34,342 nt of DNA from the NCBI GenBank assembly GCA_012839475.1, contig DUNG01000031.1, positions 1-34,342 on the forward strand, in the 5' to 3' direction. Shown piece by piece: positions 7,791 through 13,413 of this stretch. The stretch comes from Petrimonas sp. Its GTDB lineage: Bacteria > Bacteroidota > Bacteroidia > Bacteroidales > Dysgonomonadaceae. Within the stretch, counting starts at the first letter, position 1. Every line of letters starts with the position of its first letter. The position numbers were made by a program, and so were the translations under genes. Under the pieces are notes generated by a model. The model ran no database searches. It saw only the letters and a list, made by a program, of their open reading frames with translations, and was not told where the DNA came from.

Positions 7791-8879
7791 CTACCCGAAT
7801 ATCAGTATCAATGCCGCGATAACCGCTATTATTGCCGCAACGAGCATCACGATCTTCATCGTATCTTTCGGGTACTCACCCGTAACCTGCCCGGTACGGC
7901 CATTCACCACGAACTGGTAGAGCCTGCCGTTATAGCGAAACGCACTGACCCATACCGGTAACAGCAGCAACTTGAACATCAGGTTCTGGTAAAACACATC
8001 TTTACTCCGGATGCGTTGTTTATCACCACCGATATCGCTTTTGATGTTGTCTTCGATCACCTGCTCCATCTTATCTTTCGCCACGTGAACCCCTTCGCGA
8101 AAATCGATATTATAAATATTGGTCATAAATCCCGCCAGGAACTCCTGGCGATAAGGCACGCAGTTCATCTGATCCCAGTTGGTGAGCCGGTTCATGATCT
8201 TGGGCGGCAGACTATCGGAAGCGGGCACCACGATGTCGTTGAAATGCAGGTTCACCCGCCCCGACACGTCGTACCAGTCGGTCACCGTTCTCTTCACCTC
8301 TTCGCCTTTGGCGTTGCGCGAGGTAACCGTGCGGTTAATACCCCGTTCGCCCCGGTAGTTCGTTGAGGTATCGGCGTCGTAGGTCCAGAAAGGCATGTAG
8401 ATGCCCTTAAAGCGTTCCGTCTGCACGTTCCCCTTTTTCAGCTGACTGGGCAGGAACCACTTCTTGCCCAACCACTTCTGGAATATCCCGTTACACTCCC
8501 GCCCATCCACCTTGAACGGCAAGATGTAGTTGGGCTGCCAGAACCGGTTGATCACCGCCTCGTTGAGGATAAGCGGCGTGCCGCAAAATGCGCAGTTGCT
8601 CGATGCCCGCTCAGGAGGTAGGGTGGTAACGGCGCCGCACTGCTTGCACCTGACCTCGGTAGCCTCTATGCTCTCAGACGCCAGGTCTTCATCGCTACGC
8701 GCGGCCCAATACTCGAAGTCGTTCTCCTTTACTTTTACCGGCGTGAGGTCCAGCTCGGTGGAAGAGCCACAATAGACGCACTTGAGGGTCTGGTCCTTGG
8801 GCGAGAACTCCGTCATTCCACCGCAACCGCGACACTTGGTCTGCAACACATCGGTCACGGGTTGTTTTATCTCGTTCAT
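7791..8879 (-). CDS. four-zinc-knuckle protein with C-terminal membrane anchor
   Basis: 362 residues. Four CxxC pairs form two zinc ribbons: Cys16/19 with Cys34/37 (CRGCG…CVYCG) and Cys78/81 with Cys96/99 (CKQCG…CAFCG). A long middle domain follows with FWQPNYILPFKVD, KGIYMPFWTYDADTSTNYRGERG and a WVSAFRYNGRLYQFVVNGRTGQVTGEYP segment, which resembles the conserved region of proteins often mis-annotated as PriA-like because of the ribbons. The C-terminus is a single hydrophobic helix (339-361), so the protein is probably tail-anchored with the ribbons in the cytoplasm. No helicase motif exists. It precedes lemA by 59 nt. This gene type commonly accompanies LemA/TPM/SPFH genes in my memory of Bacteroidetes loci; function unknown. 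Confidence 0.75.
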   Translation of the reverse strand: MNEIKQPVTDVLQTKCRGCGGMTEFSPKDQTLKCVYCGSSTELDLTPVKVKENDFEYWAARSDEDLASESIEATEVRCKQCGAVTTLPPERASSNCAFCGTPLILNEAVINRFWQPNYILPFKVDGRECNGIFQKWLGKKWFLPSQLKKGNVQTERFKGIYMPFWTYDADTSTNYRGERGINRTVTSRNAKGEEVKRTVTDWYDVSGRVNLHFNDIVVPASDSLPPKIMNRLTNWDQMNCVPYRQEFLAGFMTNIYNIDFREGVHVAKDKMEQVIEDNIKSDIGGDKQRIRSKDVFYQNLMFKLLLLPVWVSAFRYNGRLYQFVVNGRTGQVTGEYPKDTMKIVMLVAAIIAVIAALILIFG

Positions 8880-8881
8880 AG

Positions 8882-8936
8882 TTACAAGTTGATAATTACA
8901 AGTTGATAGTTATCAAGTCAAAAGTTGAAAGTTGTT
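8882..8936. repeat. degenerate AAGTTGA repeat in a short intergenic gap
   Basis: Two exact copies of TTACAAGTTGATA at 8882-8894 and 8896-8908 (period 14) are followed by looser AAGTTGAAAGTTG units. This lies upstream of the zinc-knuckle gene, between it and the DUF6935-like gene. It looks like simple-sequence expansion and could change promoter spacing; no function is assigned. Confidence 0.6.
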
Positions 8937-8962
8937 AAGTTTATAAGTCGGACTTCCCTCCC

Positions 8963-9634
8963 CTATCCTCTCGGTTTGCGTACTTGTGAAGGTAACCCGC
9001 CATATTCGAACATGTAGTACAGCTCTTCGCCACGAACGCGAAGCACCTGAACGGCGCGCTCGCTATCGGCACCCGATGATTGTAGCCAGCGCTTTTCCAC
9101 ATCGGCATCCATGCTGGTCAGGTAATCGTCGTCATTGGCACGGCTTTTCATTTTCAACGTGAGGGGCTCTTTTGGGGTGTAGCCGTTCTCGGGCTTGGCT
9201 CCTTCGAAGTAGGAACGGGCTATCCACGGCTGCCCGTCACCCTCATGAAAACGCGAGCGCATAAAGCTTAGGAAGTGGTTGTTGGGCAGGTCGCCGTTGC
9301 GGTTTTCGGGATGCAAGCACAGGCCGAAACAGTGCTTACCCAACTCTTCGTTTCGCGCGTAGATGTCCATTGCCGCCAAGAACATGGCAATGGCTCCTTC
9401 CGGTGTCGTGGCTATCGCGTTATACTTGGCGTCGAACTCTTCTAACGTAACGGGGATCGAACCCAGCTCTATCGATTTAGGAACGCCCGCACCAACGGTT
9501 TTCCGTATCGCCCGGGTGGTCTCTTGTTTCGCTTGACTCCTTACCTTACGTTTAAGCATATCCAAAGACTGCGCCTCGGCGTAGTTCACGAAGCAAGTAA
9601 ATACTAGCAACAGCGTGATTAATTTTGTTTTCAT
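8963..9634 (-). CDS. secreted DUF6935-like protein
   Basis: 223 residues with a cleavable signal (1-21, ending NYAEA/QS) rather than a lipobox. The mature part repeats the landmarks of the lipoprotein at 3901-4680: LEEFDAKYNAIATTPEGAIAMFLAAMDIYARNEELGKHCFGLCL, then FLSFMRSRFHEGDGQPWIARSYFEGAKPENGYTP, and VLRVRGEELYYMFEYGG near the end. The two are clear but distant paralogues, here without the N-terminal linker. A short basic stretch (MLKRKVRSQAKQETTRAIRK) precedes the domain. The leader upstream is copy 2 of the repeated leader cassette. Located between the SPFH-GYF gene and the zinc-knuckle gene. Family name is from memory; activity unknown. Confidence 0.7.
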   Translation of the reverse strand: MKTKLITLLLVFTCFVNYAEAQSLDMLKRKVRSQAKQETTRAIRKTVGAGVPKSIELGSIPVTLEEFDAKYNAIATTPEGAIAMFLAAMDIYARNEELGKHCFGLCLHPENRNGDLPNNHFLSFMRSRFHEGDGQPWIARSYFEGAKPENGYTPKEPLTLKMKSRANDDDYLTSMDADVEKRWLQSSGADSERAVQVLRVRGEELYYMFEYGGLPSQVRKPRG

Positions 9635-9750
9635 ACGATTCTTTTACTCTTTTACATTTCGGTGTATGGAACTCGCTTTAATCATGTTCTTGTATGAACA
9701 CAGTTTTCATGCTCGTTTCATACGATTCTTTTATTTCGGTGTATGGAATC
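9635..9750 (-). promoter_or_regulatory. leader cassette copy 2, partly duplicated in tandem
   Basis: Minus-strand reading: ATG AAA CGA GCA TGA (MKRA, 9721-9707) overlaps by ATGA a second short ORF MKTVFIQEHD (9710-9678). The 60-nt core 9664-9723 is bounded by GTATGGAAC and GTTTCATAC. It differs from the core at 11759-11818 at one base, which changes Ile to Thr in the short ORF. The phrase CATACGATTCTTTTA…TTTCGGTGTATGGAA occurs twice (9632-9670 and 9719-9747), so the gene start and its upstream flank appear duplicated. No consensus -7 TAnnTTTG box is visible in the gap. Confidence 0.65.
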
Positions 9751-9758
9751 TTGAAGTG

Positions 9759-9808
9759 AAAAAACATAACACTGTTCGGCAGCCGTTGCATCTGAATCAA
9801 CGGCTACC
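9759..9808 (-). terminator. probable intrinsic terminator after the SPFH-GYF gene
   Basis: Arms 9778-9788 (GGCAGCCGTTG) and 9798-9808 (CAACGGCTACC) pair with one mismatch around a 9-nt loop, just after the TAG stop at 9821. On the minus strand a six-T run follows, but 13 nt from the stem rather than immediately, so termination may be incomplete. Confidence 0.5.
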
Positions 9809-9820
9809 GAGGTTGTATTT

Positions 9821-10951
9821 CTATAACGGCGGAGGTACCGCTCCAAAAAACCGCGCGATCGCAGGTACGCTGTTCGCGGCAGCCCAAGCGGGCATTCCTT
9901 GCGTCCAGACCAACGTGTCGGGGGTAAGCTGCCCCTGCTGAACCATCTGTTGCAGCTGCGCTTCGGGGAACGGCCCCTGCTGCACGCCACCAACGGCCAC
10001 GTGGTACATGACTTGCGGCGGGATGGGTGGCGGCGTGGCTCCTCCTTGCTGCGGCGCGTTGGGGTTGAACTGTCCACCTTGCGGGTTCACCATCTGCTGC
10101 GCCATCTGTCCCGCCATGGCCAGGCCAATGCCCGCACCCATGGCATCACCCGCCAAATGTCCGCCCCCCGCGGGATTGTTGGCCGCGTCTTTCAGCGAAT
10201 CGGCGAACTGCAGTTGGGTGTAGGCGGTCATGTTACCGATAACGCCCATGCTGGTACGCCTGTCTAACGCCTCTTCCACCGCTTCGGGCAGCGATATGTT
10301 CTCTACCAGGAAGCGGGTGAGCTCGATCCCGTACTCGGCGAAGTCATCTTTAAGGGCCAGCGTGAGCTCATCCGAGAACTCGTTGAGGTTAGCCGCCAGG
10401 TCGAGTGCCGCTATCTTCGATTCGCCCAGGTAGTCGGTGAACTTGGTGATCACGAAGTTGCGCAGCTGCTCGCTGATACCTTCCGTGGTGAAATCACCGC
10501 TGGTTCCCGCCACGTTACGGATAAAGGGGATGGGATCGGGCTGCACCCGGAAGTTGTAGGAGCCGAACGCCCGCATGCGGATGGGACCAAATTCCGGGTC
10601 ACGCATCATGATGGGGTTCGCCGTACCCCAGCGTTGGTTGAGGAACTGCTTGGTGTTCACGAAGTAAACATCCACCTTGAAGGGCGAGTTAAACCCGTAC
10701 TTCCATCCCCTGATGGTGGTCAAAATGGGCATGTTGGCGGTGGTGAGCTCGTACCGCCCCGGCTGAAACACGTCGGCAAACTGCCCCTCGTTCACCAGCA
10801 CGGCCACCTGCGTTTCGCGCACGGTGAGCTGCGCACCGTTCTTGATTTCCGACTGATAGCGCGGGAAGCGCCAAATCATGGTGTCGCTCGTCTCATCGGT
10901 CCACTCGATAATATCGATGAACTCCGCCCTTAATTTTTTAAATATTGCCAT
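9821..10951 (-). CDS. SPFH-domain protein with C-terminal GYF_2 domain
   Basis: 376 residues from MAIFKKLRAEF at 10951; an upstream in-frame ATG at 11032 would add 27 residues lacking family similarity, so I reject it. Residues 1-245 form the 'virion-core-like' SPFH/band-7 domain: FIDIIEWTDETSDTMIWRFP, VRETQVAVLVNEGQFADVFQPGRYEL, then RAFGSYNFRV and DDFAEYGIELTRFLVENISLPE. A Gly/Ala/Gln-rich linker follows, then PPPIPPQ. Residues of about 315-372 are a GYF_2 domain (YHVAVGGVQQGPFPEAQLQQMVQQGQLTPDTLVWTQGMPAW), usually a protein-interaction module. There is no N-terminal transmembrane segment, so a peripheral or cytoplasmic scaffold is expected. Genes of this kind commonly sit near LemA/TPM genes, as here. 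Confidence 0.88.
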   Translation of the reverse strand: MAIFKKLRAEFIDIIEWTDETSDTMIWRFPRYQSEIKNGAQLTVRETQVAVLVNEGQFADVFQPGRYELTTANMPILTTIRGWKYGFNSPFKVDVYFVNTKQFLNQRWGTANPIMMRDPEFGPIRMRAFGSYNFRVQPDPIPFIRNVAGTSGDFTTEGISEQLRNFVITKFTDYLGESKIAALDLAANLNEFSDELTLALKDDFAEYGIELTRFLVENISLPEAVEEALDRRTSMGVIGNMTAYTQLQFADSLKDAANNPAGGGHLAGDAMGAGIGLAMAGQMAQQMVNPQGGQFNPNAPQQGGATPPPIPPQVMYHVAVGGVQQGPFPEAQLQQMVQQGQLTPDTLVWTQGMPAWAAANSVPAIARFFGAVPPPL

Positions 10952-11041
10952 AGTTTGGAAATTTGAAAATGTGTGATTTGCACAATGAAAAGTTGAACTG
11001 TCTTTTAAAATGCCGTGCGGCTGAATTTTCACGGAGCCACC

Positions 11042-11731
11042 TTACGGCTCGATACCGTAGCGTTCACACACCTCCTCGTAAGAGAGTGCCCGCAGCTCTT
11101 TTTCCAGCTCTTGAGCCGAAGACGTGCTGCGCATCTTATCGCTGCCAACGCCAATAAATATTACCCGATACATATACTTACCTTTATAGGCATATATAGG
11201 GTTGCTGTCCAGCGGATGCAGCTCAATGTCCAAGTGAAAATATCCCTCTCCCGAATTGTCAGCTTTATAGATAAAATTGAGGCTCTTTTTGCCTACTCCA
11301 AAATGTGAAAAGGTTTTTGCACCCATTATAAATGGAAGGGGAAACATATAATCTTTAGCCTCGTCTACTACATAAACCAATATCACGCAATACCCACAAT
11401 AAATGCTATTTATACTTTCCTTCGACAGGTTAAAGTCTTCATGTTTTACCCTAAAGTATTTCGCGTCACCGTATCCCTGCCATTCCGATGCTTCAGGGAA
11501 AGGATGCCATCCGAAGAACTTCACGTTCGCGTTACCGGGGGCACCTTGGTCTCCCTTGGCTCCCTGTTCGCCTTGGGGTCCCGCGGGTCCCTGCTCGCCT
11601 TTAACTCCCTGTTCGCCTTGGGGTCCCGCGGGTCCCATCGGTCCTTCTTCGCCGCTACACGCGGCCACCACTAACATCATCGCCGTAAACAACACGATGA
11701 ACCAACTGCTTTTTATACTTCTTTTTTTCAT
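11042..11731 (-). CDS. collagen-like lipoprotein
   Basis: 229 residues. Lipoprotein signal with lipobox VAAC (Cys25). Immediately after it come 13 uninterrupted Gly-X-Y triplets from Gly27 to about residue 66 ([12 protein letters not shown]…[10 protein letters not shown]), a collagen-like stalk next to the membrane anchor. The remaining 160 residues ([13 protein letters not shown] onward) form an unrecognised, probably beta-rich domain ending VCERYGIEP. Bacterial collagen-like stalks often lift a domain from the surface; that is inference here. A second, shorter Gly-X-Y run occurs in the lipoprotein at 222-2069. The leader upstream is copy 3 of the repeated cassette. The SPFH gene follows after a 90-nt gap. 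Confidence 0.8.
   Translation of the reverse strand: MKKRSIKSSWFIVLFTAMMLVVAACSGEEGPMGPAGPQGEQGVKGEQGPAGPQGEQGAKGDQGAPGNANVKFFGWHPFPEASEWQGYGDAKYFRVKHEDFNLSKESINSIYCGYCVILVYVVDEAKDYMFPLPFIMGAKTFSHFGVGKKSLNFIYKADNSGEGYFHLDIELHPLDSNPIYAYKGKYMYRVIFIGVGSDKMRSTSSAQELEKELRALSYEEVCERYGIEP
11561..11636 (-). repeat. 31-bp exact direct repeat, period 45 bp, inside the collagen-like segment
   Basis: The 31 bases at 11561-11591 recur exactly at 11606-11636. The 45-bp period equals 15 residues, or five Gly-X-Y triplets, so recombination would lengthen or shorten the stalk in frame. Confidence 0.85.
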
Positions 11732-11830
11732 ACGATTATTTAATTTTTTTGTTTCGGTGTATGGAACTCGCTTTAATCATGTTCTTGTGTGAACACAGTT
11801 TTCATGCTCGTTTCATACGATTATTTGATT
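11732..11830 (-). promoter_or_regulatory. leader cassette copy 3
   Basis: Minus strand: MKRA ORF at 11816-11802 overlapping (ATGA) the [13 protein letters not shown] at 11805-11773. The 60-nt core 11759-11818 has terminal arms GTATGGAAC and GTTTCATAC and is nearly identical to copy 2. Direct repeats CATACGATTATTT(A/G)ATTTTTTT flank the core (11729-11750 and 11814-11835), so the real gene start and the MKRA start share the same upstream context AAATAATCGT. No TAnnTTTG box is present between this leader and the DUF805 gene. Confidence 0.65.
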
Positions 11831-11844
11831 TTTTTCAGTAAATA

Positions 11845-11875
11845 GAATCTTACATGTTTGAAACATGTAAGATTC
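11845..11875. repeat. perfect 31-nt palindrome (15-bp arms, 1-nt centre)
   Basis: GAATCTTACATGTTT (11845-11859) and AAACATGTAAGATTC (11861-11875) are exact reverse complements around G11860. It lies 40 nt past the end of the DUF805 gene. Neither strand has a T-run directly after it, so it is a weak candidate for a rho-independent terminator; a protein-binding palindrome or transcript-end stabiliser is possible. Confidence 0.75.
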
Positions 11876-11915
11876 ATTGCTTGAAAATTTTTGAATTATT
11901 AAAAATAAGCATGGG

Positions 11916-12293
11916 TTACTCTACCGGCTTCCCAAAACGGTTCTCGTCAGGTTCCCCCTTCATGATCACCAGAATTAAAAGCCAGATCGCACCGATAAAC
12001 GGTATCAGGCTGATGAATATCCACCCGCCGCCCTTGCCTATATCGTGTAACCGCCGCACGGTCACGGCCAACGAGGGGATCAACAGCGCCAAAGATACCG
12101 CCCCGTATAGTATCGCGAATAGGATGTAGAGCAACTTAACTTTGGCGAAAAGGGTGGTGAACAACCCCAGCACCAAACTAATCACGATCATGGCCAATAC
12201 GAAAAGCCAATACTCTTTCCGGTCGGCCCTACCTGTAAAATCGGCATACTTGCCCGTTACTACTTGCTTGAAATTGTCAATTAAAGTGTTCAT
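11916..12293 (-). CDS. DUF805 family membrane protein
   Basis: 125 residues. The N-terminus YADFTGRADRKEYWLFVLAM is the DUF805 signature (FxGRxxRxxYW), followed by three or four predicted transmembrane helices (about 28-48, 52-75, 90-110) and the second hallmark VTVRRLHDIGKGGGW in the loop. The short tail EPDENRFGKPVE matches the family's GxxGxNxFG-like ending. Family length is normal. Inner-membrane protein of unknown function. It is followed by the palindrome at 11845-11875 and then the collagen-like lipoprotein gene; the 184-nt gap and the palindrome suggest separate or attenuated expression. Confidence 0.9.
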   Translation of the reverse strand: MNTLIDNFKQVVTGKYADFTGRADRKEYWLFVLAMIVISLVLGLFTTLFAKVKLLYILFAILYGAVSLALLIPSLAVTVRRLHDIGKGGGWIFISLIPFIGAIWLLILVIMKGEPDENRFGKPVE

Positions 12294-12396
12294 ACTCGTA
12301 AATTTTAAATGGTTAATAAATCATTTATCGTGTTTAACGCGGTCGTGTATTACCGCTTCTTGTATATAATTTCCCTGTTTCTGTTCAACGTCTGTT

Positions 12397-13164
12397 TCAT
12401 TTCCTTCTACGGGCACCACCTGTTGACACCTTGTCCAAACCACTGGATAGCCGCTTGCCAGTTAGCTTGGTTTTCGAGCCTTTCTTGATCATGGGGTTGC
12501 ACCAATAATTATCATCTGCTTGCTCTATCATGGAATTCCCATCCTTGTGGAGAAAGAACGCCCAATCATCTCCATAGGAATCTCCTACTGTCCAGCTATT
12601 TTCTGCTTCCGTACAGACACCTGCTATCTTATAGCCTGTTGGGTAATCCTCTTTTGTTTCAGGATTGGTATTGGTTACCGCTGTCCAGGTTAGCGGGGTT
12701 ACTTTGTACCATGATTCATCAGACCAAACCACATGTGCTTCATTGGCGGAAAATGTTATAAACTCCCCATCTTCAAATACCCATGTCGCGAAGTAAGGTG
12801 AACGGGGGTCAAGGGTAACTTCAACGGCCGCGCTTGTCTTGCTGTTGTAGCCGGCGGCGTTCGCGGTAACGGTATAACTCCCCTCCTCGGTTGGCGTGTA
12901 GGTGGCGTTGGTCGCGCCGCTAATGGCCGTACCGTCCCTGTTCCACTGCCAAGTGACCGTCTCGTCACCGCTGTAAGTAGCGGTAAGTTCATCGCCCACG
13001 AAAACATCAGCGACCGGGCTAATGGTTACCGTTCCGCTCAGGTCGAGCAGCTCTTTTTCGCACGAGGCGAACATGATTACCGTGAGGCAGACCGCTATCG
13101 CGGTCAATTTCCCCAGTTTTATTTTTTTTGCATCCATTTTTTCAATATTATTATGTTTATCCAT
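12397..13164 (-). CDS. lipoprotein with Ig-like domain
   Basis: 255 residues from the ATG at 13164, chosen because GGAG lies 10 nt upstream; an in-frame ATG at 13137 is an alternative. The lipobox is MFASC (Cys35 from this start). Residues of about 45-118 form an Ig/PKD-like fold: VTWQWNRDGTAISGATNATYTPTEEGSYTVTANAAGYNSKTSAAVEV. The C-terminal half (FATWVFEDGEFITFSANEAHVVWSDESWYKV…) is an unrecognised beta-rich domain with a positively charged tail ending ARRRK. The promoter region carries three 15-bp direct repeats and lies directly after the HTCS regulator gene, suggesting this is that regulator's target. Function unknown; probably surface binding. Confidence 0.75.
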   Translation of the reverse strand: MDKHNNIEKMDAKKIKLGKLTAIAVCLTVIMFASCEKELLDLSGTVTISPVADVFVGDELTATYSGDETVTWQWNRDGTAISGATNATYTPTEEGSYTVTANAAGYNSKTSAAVEVTLDPRSPYFATWVFEDGEFITFSANEAHVVWSDESWYKVTPLTWTAVTNTNPETKEDYPTGYKIAGVCTEAENSWTVGDSYGDDWAFFLHKDGNSMIEQADDNYWCNPMIKKGSKTKLTGKRLSSGLDKVSTGGARRRK

Positions 13165-13230
13165 CAATTATACTCCACCTCGAAGTCTCGCGATGCAATA
13201 CCCTGCCCTCACTCCTAAAACACACTACCA

Positions 13231-13238
13231 CAAATTTA
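13231..13238 (-). promoter_or_regulatory. -7 box (TAAATTTG) for the Ig-like lipoprotein
   Basis: On the minus strand TAAATTTG fits the Bacteroidetes -7 consensus TAnnTTTG exactly. At the expected 19-20 nt upstream spacing there is no TTTG; the first of three 15-bp repeats begins just beyond that position. This is the layout of an activator-dependent promoter. The predicted start (about 13226) gives a 5' UTR near 62 nt. Confidence 0.55.
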
Positions 13239-13261
13239 AGGCAGCGGAACATGAAATTGTA

Positions 13262-13330
13262 GGACTTTTCACGCGTGTTGTGGGACTTTTCACGCGTTAA
13301 CATTTGATGCGATTAGGACTTTTCACGCGT
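13262..13330 (-). promoter_or_regulatory. three 15-bp direct repeats, candidate activator operators
   Basis: GGACTTTTCACGCGT (plus-strand reading) occurs exactly at 13262-13276, 13283-13297 and 13316-13330. Start-to-start distances are 21 and 33 bp, close to two and three helical turns, so all copies would face one side of the DNA. Relative to the predicted start they centre near -44, -65 and -98. The AraC-type HTCS regulator is encoded next door (13414-16341) and is the obvious candidate ligand; that link is inference. Confidence 0.6.
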
Positions 13331-13413
13331 TATTTGCGCCCAAAAGCCTGTTTTTCAAGACACTCCGTGTCCTAATTTTTAAAAAGGGGTATATTGGTCA
13401 GAAAAGGTAAAAA

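Noticed and set aside
10952-11032. N-terminal extension of the SPFH-GYF protein from the ATG at 11032
   Set aside because: The 27 added residues look like translated intergenic DNA, while MAIFKKLRAEF is the normal family start.
13262-13330. Possible CRISPR-like array
   Set aside because: Only three 15-bp copies with short, unequal spacers (6 and 18 nt) and no cas genes; operator sites are a better reading.
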